DNA from: a virus
DNA: 42,392 bases
Reading direction: 5' to 3' (one strand)
IMG/VR virus record: IMGVR_UViG_3300034200_000772
Span: 1-42,392 of that record
Shown here: piece after piece, positions 15,956 to 24,281 of the stretch
Layout: each line of letters opens with the position of its first letter
Position numbering within the stretch: position 1 is the first letter of the stretch
Notes under the pieces: generated by a model
What the model saw: only the letters and a program-made list of their open reading frames with translations
Database searches by the model: none
Told to the model about the DNA's origin: nothing
Made by a program: the position numbers and the translations under genes

Positions 15956-16579
15956 ATGTCTGAATACACGAAAGATTCTTACACGGTCGCGCCGCGATCC
16001 GGCCTCGATGATGGCTCTGCGTTCCCGCCGCAAGTGGTCATGGGAACGTCCGATGATGCCGCCAACGCAATCATCTTTGGGACTGACGGTGGCTTGTATG
16101 CCCCAGCGTCACTTCCCCTTACCGGCGGCACGGTCACCGGCAACGTCACTTTTCAGGGTGCCTCTAACACCTTTGCTCAGGGCTCGATCAACTCGATTGC
16201 ATGGGGCCCGCTGGTAATCGTTACCGAAACCGTCAGCGGCACCATCGACGCCACCGACGCCGGAAAGGTGCTGGTCGCCGCCCCTGCCGTGAACCTCGAC
16301 CTGACGCTTACCCTTCCAGCCGCTGGCACGGCAGCCGTCAAGCCCGGCATGGTAGTGGAGTTGGTAAGCAACGTGCCGACTACCGCCAAGTATTTCTACA
16401 TCCAAGCCCCAGCGGGCGTGGCCCTGTTTTTCAACAGCACGGTGGGCGGCTCCGGTGACGGCACTCTCGGTGGTGGTGCTGGTGCCCGAATCCGGCTTCG
16501 TGGCCCGATGACCTCTGCCCGTCTGCTTGCTGTGGACGCTTCGACTTGGTGGGCATTTGGCGAATTGGTAGGAGCATAG
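15956..16579 (+). CDS. Tail-fibre tip domain protein, paralogue 3
   Basis: A 207-residue protein with AGGA upstream. The first 60 residues contain the fibre motif LPLTGGTVTGNVTFQG, close to the FQGTTNTF segment of the 501-aa fibre, and the rest is a third, more diverged copy of the same tip domain (TDAGKVL, AGVALFFNST, terminal STWWAFGELVGA). It has its own short connector, unlike the preceding 142-residue copy. Likely part of the fibre tip or an alternative adhesin. Confidence 0.65.
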   Translation: MSEYTKDSYTVAPRSGLDDGSAFPPQVVMGTSDDAANAIIFGTDGGLYAPASLPLTGGTVTGNVTFQGASNTFAQGSINSIAWGPLVIVTETVSGTIDATDAGKVLVAAPAVNLDLTLTLPAAGTAAVKPGMVVELVSNVPTTAKYFYIQAPAGVALFFNSTVGGSGDGTLGGGAGARIRLRGPMTSARLLAVDASTWWAFGELVGA

Positions 16580-16581
16580 CC

Positions 16582-16866
16582 ATGACCGAAGAAGAACTCA
16601 CGCCGGTACTGACGGTCACCTCAGAGTCTCGCCCGCCAAGCGAGATGACCCAAGAGGACTACCAGCAACAACAGCGGGACTTGGCTGCGATCAAGGCTTC
16701 TGCCGACGCCTACGAAACCCAACAGGCTATCTATGCCGCAGAGAATGCTGCCAGATGGGAGGCCATGCGGGCGGCACTTGCCAACTGCGAAAGGGAGATG
16801 CGGCAGCGGGAGGGTGAATACCAAACGGCCATGGGACACAACCGCCCCCCAGCCGGTGACGCATGA
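16582..16866 (+). CDS. Small coiled-coil protein
   Basis: A 94-residue product with a good TAGGAG Shine-Dalgarno before ATG 16582; a further upstream start at 16546 would overlap the previous gene. The middle (residues 25-80) is Gln/Ala/Glu-rich and predicted to be one long helix, suited to a coiled coil. The stop overlaps the next gene's ATG as ATGA. It may be a fibre connector or chaperone; neither is provable from sequence. Confidence 0.6.
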   Translation: MTEEELTPVLTVTSESRPPSEMTQEDYQQQQRDLAAIKASADAYETQQAIYAAENAARWEAMRAALANCEREMRQREGEYQTAMGHNRPPAGDA

Positions 16867-17924
16867 GCATCCGAACATGGCTCGATCCATACCCGCAGCA
16901 ATTCCGTAGCACCTCCAATGACACGGGCTATACAACCGTCCGCTATGCCAACGGCGTGTATGTCGCGGTGGGGCATCAAAAGGATTTCCCGCTGGCAAAT
17001 TACCCGAACGTGGGCGGGGCGGTGACAGCCGCTGGATGCTGTTGGTCTACGGACGGCGAAAACTGGACGGACGCAAGGCTCCCGTTTCGGGGAACCTCTA
17101 CTTGCTATACGGCGGTTGCCTTCAACGGCTCGATATGGCTTGCGGTTGGGCAGGAGATCGTCAACGGCCAGTACGCTGCGGTGTATGCCCGCTCGCTTGA
17201 TAACGGCAAGACTTGGGCTATTGATCCGACCGGCTATCGCAGCGGCATTTTTCTCTTGAAGGCGATTGGTGGCGCAGGATCGTTCCTTGTGCTGGGGCAG
17301 CGGGCCCCACCAAGCCCGAACCAAGCCTGCTCCGAGCGAGGCACGACGGGGCTTGCGGCGAATATGCAACAGGATTTGTTGCCAGCAAGTGTCGCAAGAC
17401 TGAACGCGGGTGCAGTGGTGCCAACTGCGGGGCCGTATTGGCTGGCAATGGGCGGCAATTCCGTCTACACCTCCAACAACAACATGGCAACGTGGGCAAC
17501 CGTAAACAATCCGGCCTATGGCTTTGGTTTAGTTAGTGCTGGCACACCAAGAGAGCCACTGCACTGCATTGCCGCCCTCGCAGACTTTTATGCCCTTGTC
17601 TCCGATACCAGTTACCAACTGCCGCCGCGAGGCAGAAACATTTGGAGTTCCGCTACTGGTGCCACTTGGACGCTGCGGGCCTCCCTGCCGATCTCTGCCA
17701 CGCAAGGCCCGTACTACGAACTGGGCTGGAATGGCCGCGTGATGGTCGCGGTGGGTGACGGCATTTGCATGGCGAGCCGCGACGGCGTGAATTGGAGAGA
17801 CACGCCCATCCCGTCCGGTTCGTGGCGAGGAATTGCTTCAGACGGCACGGACTTCGTAGTGGTGTCCCAGAACGGCGACCGGCTCAAGGTCAGCGGCGTA
17901 TCGCTTGAGGGAAGGGTTTCATAG
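16863..17924 (+). CDS. Beta-propeller tail protein with Asp-box-like repeats
   Basis: A 353-residue protein whose sequence repeats about five to six times a unit of the form [YF]-x-x-G-x-[VW]-[VL]-A-V-G followed 15-25 residues later by S-x-[DN]-G-x-x-W. Examples are YANGVYVAVG/STDGENW, FNGSIWLAVG/SLDNGKTW, SSATGATW, and WNGRVMVAVG/SRDGVNW. This is the pattern of Asp-box (BNR, sialidase-like) beta-propellers used by phage tail adhesins. No catalytic sialidase Arg triad or Glu/Tyr pair can be assigned with confidence, so carbohydrate binding is more likely than hydrolysis. It ends the fibre block; an AT-rich gap follows. Confidence 0.7.
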   Translation: MSIRTWLDPYPQQFRSTSNDTGYTTVRYANGVYVAVGHQKDFPLANYPNVGGAVTAAGCCWSTDGENWTDARLPFRGTSTCYTAVAFNGSIWLAVGQEIVNGQYAAVYARSLDNGKTWAIDPTGYRSGIFLLKAIGGAGSFLVLGQRAPPSPNQACSERGTTGLAANMQQDLLPASVARLNAGAVVPTAGPYWLAMGGNSVYTSNNNMATWATVNNPAYGFGLVSAGTPREPLHCIAALADFYALVSDTSYQLPPRGRNIWSSATGATWTLRASLPISATQGPYYELGWNGRVMVAVGDGICMASRDGVNWRDTPIPSGSWRGIASDGTDFVVVSQNGDRLKVSGVSLEGRVS

Positions 17925-17993
17925 ACAACCTACGCACGCGCACAGCCGTTCAGTACAATTATATTAAACCCCTGACAATGTAAGGAGCCTGAC
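17925..17993 (+). promoter_or_regulatory. AT-rich gap with possible promoter
   Basis: A 69-nt gap that is the most AT-rich pocket in this part of the genome. It contains TATATT (17960-17965), which resembles a sigma-70 -10 box, but no good -35 hexamer lies 16-18 nt upstream. The strong AAGGAG at 17982-17987 serves the next gene's GTG. It may mark the start of a separate tail transcript after the fibre block; evidence is weak. Confidence 0.25.
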
Positions 17994-18950
17994 GTGTACT
18001 ACACCGCCCATGACGCCATCGACTATCTGCTGCAATCGGCTGGTGGCGGCGCTCAGGATCAGGAGCACCGCATCATTCGGGCAGCTGTCCACCACGCCTA
18101 CCGCGACGTGAGCAACGCCAAGGATTGGCTGTGGTATGTGACCGAGAACTCGATCACCACCGCACAGGGCAAGAACACCTACCTCCTGCCCGAGGACTGC
18201 TCGAACGTCGATGCGCTGATCTCGCCCGACAACACGACCATCACCAGCTACATCTCGCCAGCTGAGTGGGTTCGGCTGGAGAAGAGCAACCTCACCCTCG
18301 GCGAGCCCGTGTACTGGACGGTGATGAAGTCCAGCGACCCGAAGACGTTCGACCGCTGGGAGATTCGCATCGCAGGGCAGGTCAAGGCCGGGACGATGTT
18401 CCGCTACACCTACCGCCGCCGACCGAAGCCGCTCACGCTGATGGGCTACGAGACGCAGTGCCGCACCGGCTACGCCACCGTCGCGGGCGACGTGGTGACA
18501 GGGAAGAACACCAACTTCCCGACCAAGTGTGCGGGGGCCATCTTCCGCATCGGCACGCCGGGCAACTACCCGGAGCCGCTGTCGGGCATGTACCCCTACG
18601 CCGAGCAGGCCAAGATCATGGCCCGCGGCGACTTGGACTCCCTGACGCTGGAGCTTCCGCTCACCGGCAGCTACGAGGACTGTCGCTATGTGATCTCGGA
18701 TCACCTCGACGTGTCGCCCAACATGTTCACGGCCGTGCTCACGGGTGCGGAGATGTGGATGGCCCGCATGCAGGGCAAGGGCATCGAGGGTGCTGTCGGG
18801 CTGTACACCCGCGACCTCAAGCTCGCCATGGAGCAGGACGTTGTGGCCCCCATCTCGGGCCGTCGTGCGCCGTATGACCGGGTGCCCGACTCGGATGGTG
18901 CAAGGTACGCAGGCGTCTACTCTCCGCTCGGCCCCGACCAAGGGACGTGA
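17994..18950 (+). CDS. Head-tail adaptor protein (podovirus type)
   Basis: A 318-residue protein with GTG start and a strong AAGGAG 6 nt upstream. The N-terminal helical domain (AHDAIDYLLQ, HHAYRDVSNAKDWLWY) followed by a beta-rich region (TYLLPEDCSNVDALI, WEIRIAG, FRYTYRRRPKPL) and a C-terminal helical part is the layout of podovirus adaptors or tail-tubular A-type proteins (P22 gp4 or T7 gp11 function), which join the portal to the nozzle. The following genes look like nozzle components, supporting the call. The stop is 3 nt before the next ATG. Confidence 0.6.
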   Translation: MYYTAHDAIDYLLQSAGGGAQDQEHRIIRAAVHHAYRDVSNAKDWLWYVTENSITTAQGKNTYLLPEDCSNVDALISPDNTTITSYISPAEWVRLEKSNLTLGEPVYWTVMKSSDPKTFDRWEIRIAGQVKAGTMFRYTYRRRPKPLTLMGYETQCRTGYATVAGDVVTGKNTNFPTKCAGAIFRIGTPGNYPEPLSGMYPYAEQAKIMARGDLDSLTLELPLTGSYEDCRYVISDHLDVSPNMFTAVLTGAEMWMARMQGKGIEGAVGLYTRDLKLAMEQDVVAPISGRRAPYDRVPDSDGARYAGVYSPLGPDQGT

Positions 18951-18953
18951 TAG

Positions 18954-19235
18954 ATGCTGCGAATCAACAAGTGGAGCGGCCTGCTCACGCAGGCTTCTCC
19001 GTACTCCATTCCGCCCGGTGCTGCGCAGAGGCAGATCAACTTCATCCTCTCGGCCCCCGGCCAAATATCGAGCCGAGACGGCATGGTGCCGATTAACTTC
19101 CGCTCTGGCCGGGCAGCTGTCAGCGGCGTGATCGAGCAAGCGTTCCCCATCTCGGGCGGCATGGGGAGCCCCGACCGAGTACTCGTAATCGACTCGGAAG
19201 GGAATATCGACATCGTCAACGGCGCGCTGATGTGA
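18954..19235 (+). CDS. Nozzle N-terminal segment, separate small gene
   Basis: A 93-residue product beginning MLRINKWSGLL, with a SPYSIPPGAAQRQINF segment. This resembles the first strand region of podovirus nozzle proteins (T7 gp12 or P22 gp10 type), which usually start with a 'Pro-Gly-Ala ... N' segment and an R-x-G-x-x-P-I strand. Here it ends with its own TGA at 19233-19235 and is followed 7 nt later by the 961-residue nozzle gene with an independent GAGGAG. It looks like a natural split of a usually single gene, though a stand-alone assembly factor cannot be excluded. Confidence 0.5.
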   Translation: MLRINKWSGLLTQASPYSIPPGAAQRQINFILSAPGQISSRDGMVPINFRSGRAAVSGVIEQAFPISGGMGSPDRVLVIDSEGNIDIVNGALM

Positions 19236-19242
19236 GGAGCAA

Positions 19243-22128
19243 ATGGGAATCCACAGGCTCGCCGCGAACAACCCCGCGACCGTCGTGGTCGGTAGGCACC
19301 AGTTTGCCTATCTGTACCAAGGGAACGGGCAGCGACCGCTCCGCATCGATCTGACCAACGGCACCGTATCACCGAGCGGCATCGACGCCCCGGAGAACGA
19401 GCCCAAGATCGCCATCGGGACGACGCCGCTGTACTACGTTGCCCGTGCGGACGTTGGCAACCGCGGCACTCAGTACACGCTCCCGCCCACGATCACGTTT
19501 CCGGGGGATTGCGAGCGGCCAGCTGTCGCAAGGTGCTTCCTTGAGGGCGACGGCATCGGCTCGGTAACGGTGATCGACGGCGGTCGTGGGTACAAGGCAC
19601 CGCCCACCTCCTCGCTCGGCGGAACGTCTGGAACTGGTGCGGTGCTCGAAGCTGTTCTCGGTGACGCCTCGACGGCGAACACTGGCATCTCGGCTGGGTC
19701 GCTCGTTCGCAACGCCGATTACTCGCCGTGCCTCCTGCCGGTGAACTATGACGGCTTGCCCGTAAACGGCCTCTCGCCGCTCCCTAATTGGTCGGTGACC
19801 GACAGCCGCGGGAACGTGTGGAAGTTTGTCCGCAAGGTCGGGAGTGCACTCACCTACTCGGTCGAGATTCGCCAGAGCTTCGGAAGCACACCGACGACCT
19901 TCACCACCCCGGCCTTGGCGGAGATCACCTTCGCCACCACCGTGGTGATCGACTCGCTAACGTATCCCATCTCGCTCAGTAACGCTGGCATCAAGATCGT
20001 GCGGCCGGGCGAAGGCTACTCCCCCACGCCAGTGGTCATCGAGGTGCCCGGTGCCGGTCGGCCCACCGTCGCCGACGGCAAGCCGGTGTACACGTCCTGC
20101 GGATCGCCGGGCACCCAGCCGCTGGTGCTGGAGTTTCGAGTGGACGCTGGCGAGGCGACGACCGACCGACCGATCAGCCGCGTGAATGTGGTGAGCGGGG
20201 GATCGGGGTACACCGGATCGCCGCGGATCGCTGTCGCTCAGAACTACGGCAGCGGTGCGTCTCTGCGGGCTATCACCAGCGGCGGAGCGATCACGAGCGT
20301 GGAGGTGGTTCAAGGTGGTGCGTACTCGGAGCCCCCCGAGCTTGCACTGGACAGCGGCGGCGCTGCCGTGATCCCAATCGCACGGGCCCACCTCCGCGGC
20401 CTCTATCAGTGCTGCTACCGCTACGTTGACGACACGCCGCCCGAACGCGGTGGCCCCATCTGCTCGTCCATCTCGCCCATTGCCGAAGTGGACTGCGGGG
20501 ATGGTGCCGGTTCGATCACATGGGTGGTCGATCCGCCGCCGGTCGTGCCGGGCCGCACCCTGAAGCTGGAGCTTTGGCGGAGTACTGGGGATCAGGCGTA
20601 CCAGCTGTATCGCCTGCCCGACTCGGCGATCACCAAGGACGACTTCACCGACGCGGAACTCCAGAACCCGAACCGAGAGGGCTACCTCTCGATGCCGATC
20701 CTGCTGCCGAACGGCGAGCTTAACGCCGGTCGCTTCGGAGTGCCGCCGTCGGACAAGGCCGTCGCCTGCATGTTCCAAGACCGCCTCTGGGTGGCGGGGG
20801 ATACGAGCGGCAAGCAGCCCAACACCCTCTACTACTCAGAGGTGGACGAGCCCGAGAGCATCCCCGAGGTGAACGACCTCGTGCTCCAGACGAACGTCAA
20901 GGGGCACGACCACATCACGGCACTGATCCCATACGGCGGCTCGCTCGGCGTCATGCAGACGCACCACGCCTACCGCCTCTCCTATGTGGCCCAGCCGCTC
21001 ATCGACGCCAACCTCCAGCTGGCCGCATTCCGGGGCTGCGTCAACCAGCGGTGCTGGGACGAGTACGAAGGCGTCATCTACGCCATGGACTCAGACGGCG
21101 TGTACGCCATGGATCAGGGCGGGCAGGTCAAGTCCATCAGCGAACCCATCGCCGATCTGTTCATGTCCAAGATCGACTTCACCGACCCGCGGTGGTTCAG
21201 CGTCGTCGCGGACAAGAACCTGAACGTACTCCGCGTGAGCGTGCGTCTCGTCGGCGACGAGCCGGGGCCGTACCCCACAAGGCAGTTCGTATACTCGTTC
21301 ATCGCTAACGGCTGGTGGGAGGAGCGTTACCCCAACCCGCTCGTCGGCGGCTGCAACCTCAACGACGCTACCGGCTATTACCGCTGCTTCTTCGGCGGAG
21401 CAGACGGCACGATGTATGGGGTCGCATACGGCAATGCCGACTCCGCATACAAGACGATTCACAAGGTGACGCTGGCCGACGCGGGCACGGGATACACGAT
21501 GCCGCCGAAGGTCAGAGTCACTGGCGGTGCCGGTGCGGAGATCGTGACGGCAGTGCGAGGCGACGGCAGCCTCCTTGGCATCTACATCCGCTGCGGCGGA
21601 TATGGCTACGAGAACCCCACCATAACCATTGACCCGCCGCCCGAGGGACGCACGGCCACGGCCACCTGCGAGACTTTCACCGGCCCGGTGCCCATCCCCT
21701 GCTGGTACAAGTCGGGGAACATGGAGTACCCGAGCGACTCGCTGGCTCCCGGCGGCAAGGTTGATCAGAACCGGAGCGTGTCGGTGCTCTTCACGCCGAC
21801 GCAGGGGCCAACGCCGCTCAAGCTCTTGATGTACTACAACAACGCGGCCTTCCCGCGTGGCAATGTCGTGCAACGTGATCGCGGAGATGGGGCCGTCTAC
21901 AACGACCACGAGCCGACCGTCAGCATCGACATGGATGCGGGCCTGCTTCCTCCCGACATCTCTTCCGGCGTGTGCCGAGCCATCTTCACGGGCCACACGA
22001 TGGACGACATCCGCGGCAATGACCGCCACGTCGCGGTCGAGCTTGCGGTGGCACGCACCTCGTCTGGCAAGGCGACGATCCACCAGCTGGATGTCTACGG
22101 GGTGCCCAATCCCAACGGGGGTGGCTGA
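19243..22128 (+). CDS. Tail nozzle-like protein with inserted GxGYxxP modules
   Basis: A 961-residue beta-rich protein with GAGGAG upstream. The core (about residues 385-720) contains strings typical of phage nozzle propellers: KLELWRSTGDQAYQLYRL, VACMFQDRLWVAG, TLYYSEVDEPESIP, ITALIPYGGSLGVM and CWDEYEGVIYAMDSDGVY. Inserted around it are six copies of a G-x-[GA]-Y-x-x-x-P module (near residues 114, 256, 320, 357, 748 and 786), a small beta unit known from phage tail and baseplate proteins. The protein is longer than T7 gp12 (about 794 residues), consistent with insertions. It probably closes the tail tube and contacts fibres. TGATG couples it to the next gene. Confidence 0.6.
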   Translation: MGIHRLAANNPATVVVGRHQFAYLYQGNGQRPLRIDLTNGTVSPSGIDAPENEPKIAIGTTPLYYVARADVGNRGTQYTLPPTITFPGDCERPAVARCFLEGDGIGSVTVIDGGRGYKAPPTSSLGGTSGTGAVLEAVLGDASTANTGISAGSLVRNADYSPCLLPVNYDGLPVNGLSPLPNWSVTDSRGNVWKFVRKVGSALTYSVEIRQSFGSTPTTFTTPALAEITFATTVVIDSLTYPISLSNAGIKIVRPGEGYSPTPVVIEVPGAGRPTVADGKPVYTSCGSPGTQPLVLEFRVDAGEATTDRPISRVNVVSGGSGYTGSPRIAVAQNYGSGASLRAITSGGAITSVEVVQGGAYSEPPELALDSGGAAVIPIARAHLRGLYQCCYRYVDDTPPERGGPICSSISPIAEVDCGDGAGSITWVVDPPPVVPGRTLKLELWRSTGDQAYQLYRLPDSAITKDDFTDAELQNPNREGYLSMPILLPNGELNAGRFGVPPSDKAVACMFQDRLWVAGDTSGKQPNTLYYSEVDEPESIPEVNDLVLQTNVKGHDHITALIPYGGSLGVMQTHHAYRLSYVAQPLIDANLQLAAFRGCVNQRCWDEYEGVIYAMDSDGVYAMDQGGQVKSISEPIADLFMSKIDFTDPRWFSVVADKNLNVLRVSVRLVGDEPGPYPTRQFVYSFIANGWWEERYPNPLVGGCNLNDATGYYRCFFGGADGTMYGVAYGNADSAYKTIHKVTLADAGTGYTMPPKVRVTGGAGAEIVTAVRGDGSLLGIYIRCGGYGYENPTITIDPPPEGRTATATCETFTGPVPIPCWYKSGNMEYPSDSLAPGGKVDQNRSVSVLFTPTQGPTPLKLLMYYNNAAFPRGNVVQRDRGDGAVYNDHEPTVSIDMDAGLLPPDISSGVCRAIFTGHTMDDIRGNDRHVAVELAVARTSSGKATIHQLDVYGVPNPNGGG

Positions 22129-22811
22129 TGGCTTTCACCAAGCAGGGCGGTGCCGTAGAGCAGGCGCTTGTCACTGGTGGCCTGACGCCGCTGGCGGCGA
22201 ACGCCGTCATGTACGCCATTGGCAACTGCGCCCAGCCGCTCGAACACCGCGGGCCGTTCAAGATTTCTTACGTTCCGCAGACCGTTCGGCTCCAGACCGC
22301 GGAGCAGCGGAAGTACTCCTATGACCGCTTTGACTTCAGGACATCTGAGGGCGAACGCCGCGCGCTAAAGCCGATCCCCTGCGACCCGACGAACCCGCTG
22401 GGGGAATGCTATGAGCCGCCACCGCCGTGCGAGCTATCGGAAGTCTGCGAACGGCTGTCGAGACTTGAGTCGCGAGTAGACGGCCTTGAGGGACGGGTGA
22501 CCGGGCTCGAATCCCGAGTCGCCACCGTCGAGGCGTTCATTCAGGAGCTTGCCGCCAGCGTCGAGGCCATCGAGCGGCTGCTGGCTCAGGTGACGAGCAT
22601 GGACGTTGTCGTGTCCAGCGGCGGCGGTGGCAGCGAGTGCAAGCTCTACCTCAACAAGAAGACCATTCGTGCGTGGTCGGGCGGCGGCGAAGGCGGCAAG
22701 GACACAGTCGATCTGAAGTGCAATGACCTTGAGCCGCGAGTGAAGGCCATCGAGGAGAAGCTCGAAGACACCGTAGAGTGCGAGCCCGCTTCCGGCGGAG
22801 GCACTCCCTGA
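22128..22811 (+). CDS. Coiled-coil virion protein
   Basis: A 227-residue product coupled by TGATG to the nozzle gene and by another TGATG to the next. Residues 1-85 are globular. A Pro/Cys-rich linker (ECYEPPPPCELSEVC) precedes a heptad coiled coil with repeated 'LESRV..LEGRV..LESRV' (about residues 103-165), then a Gly/Ser hinge and a second, shorter helix. The coiled coil should trimerise, as in fibre connectors. Six to seven cysteines are present, and the following gene is extremely Cys-rich, so the two may be linked through disulfides or metal. Function beyond a structural role is unknown. Confidence 0.6.
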   Translation: MAFTKQGGAVEQALVTGGLTPLAANAVMYAIGNCAQPLEHRGPFKISYVPQTVRLQTAEQRKYSYDRFDFRTSEGERRALKPIPCDPTNPLGECYEPPPPCELSEVCERLSRLESRVDGLEGRVTGLESRVATVEAFIQELAASVEAIERLLAQVTSMDVVVSSGGGGSECKLYLNKKTIRAWSGGGEGGKDTVDLKCNDLEPRVKAIEEKLEDTVECEPASGGGTP

Positions 22812-23812
22812 TGTCCTTTCTGCTCAAGGGCGACAAGCTCGTTGTCGAGGGCGGCAAGCTAGTCACGACCGACGACCCCTCTAACTGCAAGTGCTGTGAT
22901 ACGCCGCCGTGCAGCGGGTCATGCGACGATAGCAACCCCTGCCCGCCGGGATGCTATTGCTGCAACGGCAAGTGCCAAGGCAAGCCGTGCTGCGAAACGG
23001 AGTCTGGCAGCTTCACTCGCAGCTACGGCGGCTGCGAGAGCGTCTCGGATATAGAGACGGTCACCAATAACTTTGGCAAAGTGGCCTACCTGAAGGCTTC
23101 GGGAAATGTGGACGACGATGTTCTGATCGATGGCACTGTGTATCAGGAAGGTCAGTTCGCATTCCCGTGGGAGTATTACGGAGCGCCGTGCGGCTCCACC
23201 AATAGCTCGAACGGCTATCATGCATGGTCTTTTGAAAAGGAGCTTCAGCCGGGCGAGTCGGTCAAATTCGGTGGTAAAGACAACGGCTACGGCGGCGGCA
23301 TCGAAGGGACGTGGACTCTCAGCACATGCAAAGACCCGCCGCCACCACCGCCGCCGCCGTGTGAAGGCGGCTTCTGCGATTGGTATGGCTCCTGCCCCTC
23401 GGGCTGCGTGTGCTGCAACGGTAAGTGCGTCAGCGCAGACAGCGCAAGTTTCTTTTGCCGACAGCTTTATGGCAATCCATGCGAGACTGTCTTGCCGGTG
23501 GGTGCGAGTTATTGGGGAGAGCCCGGCGATTTTGAGTGCCCCGATGGGGCTTATAAAAACACTGTCGCAGATTGGTGGGGGCAGGTTTATACCCAATGCA
23601 CCAAATGCCTGCCGTGCCCAGATGGCTACACGCGGGGTGGCCCCCAGCCCGACCCGCAGGGAGGGCCATGCGACTGCGGCGGCGACTGCTACAAAGACAC
23701 CCCTGCCCCCAATGGGTGTAGCGACTGTGAGGCGATTTCCGCGACTTCGTTCAGTGCTGCCTGTCTATGTAATGGAGCCACTCAACGCGACGAAATTAAC
23801 CCACTCCCATGA
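22811..23812 (+). CDS. Cysteine-rich (about 35 Cys) protein, possible disulfide-knotted tail component
   Basis: A 333-residue product starting at the coupled ATG 22811; an upstream in-frame start at 22778 would overlap the previous gene and reads Arg-rich. By hand count about 35 of 333 residues are Cys. They cluster in two repeats of the kind CPPGCYCCNGKC (about residues 44-55) and CPSGCVCCNGKC, which resemble granulin/WAP-like or small disulfide-rich domains, plus a C-terminal cluster (CTKCLPCPDG, CDCGGDC, CSDCE). A run of eight prolines separates the halves. Phage structural proteins are usually Cys-poor, so this is striking. No signal peptide is present, so disulfides would have to form outside the cell or the Cys may bind metal. 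The gene overlaps the next by 4 nt (ATGA). Confidence 0.65.
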   Translation: MSFLLKGDKLVVEGGKLVTTDDPSNCKCCDTPPCSGSCDDSNPCPPGCYCCNGKCQGKPCCETESGSFTRSYGGCESVSDIETVTNNFGKVAYLKASGNVDDDVLIDGTVYQEGQFAFPWEYYGAPCGSTNSSNGYHAWSFEKELQPGESVKFGGKDNGYGGGIEGTWTLSTCKDPPPPPPPPCEGGFCDWYGSCPSGCVCCNGKCVSADSASFFCRQLYGNPCETVLPVGASYWGEPGDFECPDGAYKNTVADWWGQVYTQCTKCLPCPDGYTRGGPQPDPQGGPCDCGGDCYKDTPAPNGCSDCEAISATSFSAACLCNGATQRDEINPLP

Positions 23813-24228
23813 TCACCTGCGAACTCCAACACCTTGAGGCCCGCTGCCGTGAACGCGGCTACACCCTAGATGAGGTGCGGCCCTGCATTGTCTCGCAGGA
23901 CGGCAGCCGAATCACCGTAGACCCCGAGCACCCGGCCTACCCCAAGACACCCAAGGCGCAGCCCGCACGGTGCCTAGCCGGAACCGAACTCAAGAAGCTG
24001 CTCGGGCGGATTGGGATCAGGGCGACCGACAGCTGCCCGTGTAACAAGCGGGCCAGAGAGATGGACGAGCGTGGGTGCCCGTGGTGCCGCGAGAACATCG
24101 ACACCATCTCGGGCTGGCTGGAGGAGCAGGCCAAGGCCCGCCACCTACCCTACAGCCACATGCTCGGAAAGAAGCTGATTTCCATGGCTATTTCCGCGGC
24201 CGAAAAGAAGCTGGCTGCGGCCAGCTGA
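23809..24228 (+). CDS. Conserved Cys-containing phage protein
   Basis: A 139-residue protein overlapping the Cys-rich gene by 4 nt. The C-terminal half (about residues 57-115) matches a block I recognise as recurring in phage and bacterial proteins: GTELKKLLGRIGI, then CPCNKRAREMDERGCPWCRENIDTI split across two Cys-containing segments, then a GWLEEQAK helix. The Cys83-x-Cys85 ... Cys95-x-x-Cys98 spacing could bind zinc. The function of the block is not known to me. The stop lies 20 nt before the second conserved intergenic element. Confidence 0.6.
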   Translation: MITCELQHLEARCRERGYTLDEVRPCIVSQDGSRITVDPEHPAYPKTPKAQPARCLAGTELKKLLGRIGIRATDSCPCNKRAREMDERGCPWCRENIDTISGWLEEQAKARHLPYSHMLGKKLISMAISAAEKKLAAAS

Positions 24229-24247
24229 TTTTGCCCTGTTTGCTCCA

Positions 24248-24271
24248 TGCCGGGCCATAAACCCGATAGGA
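24248..24271 (+). promoter_or_regulatory. Conserved 24-nt intergenic element, copy 2
   Basis: Matches copy 1 (9274-9297) at 23 of 24 positions, the change being G to A near the end, which replaces one stem pair with C-A. As in copy 1, it follows a gene stop by about 20 nt and ends in TAGGA, here extended to TAGGAG as the Shine-Dalgarno, 10 nt before the next ATG. The conserved loop CCATAAA is identical in both copies, although the stem is weakened here. Confidence 0.55.
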
Positions 24272-24281
24272 GCACAGGCCG

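Noticed and set aside
10587-16579. Diversity-generating retroelement in the fibre region
   Set aside because: No reverse transcriptase and no template/variable repeat pair were seen; the similarities are between paralogous protein domains.
17964-19271. 435-codon minus-strand frame covering the adaptor gene
   Set aside because: The adaptor on the plus strand has a strong ribosome site and coherent protein sequence, while the minus frame shows only Arg/His/Val-rich shadow sequence.
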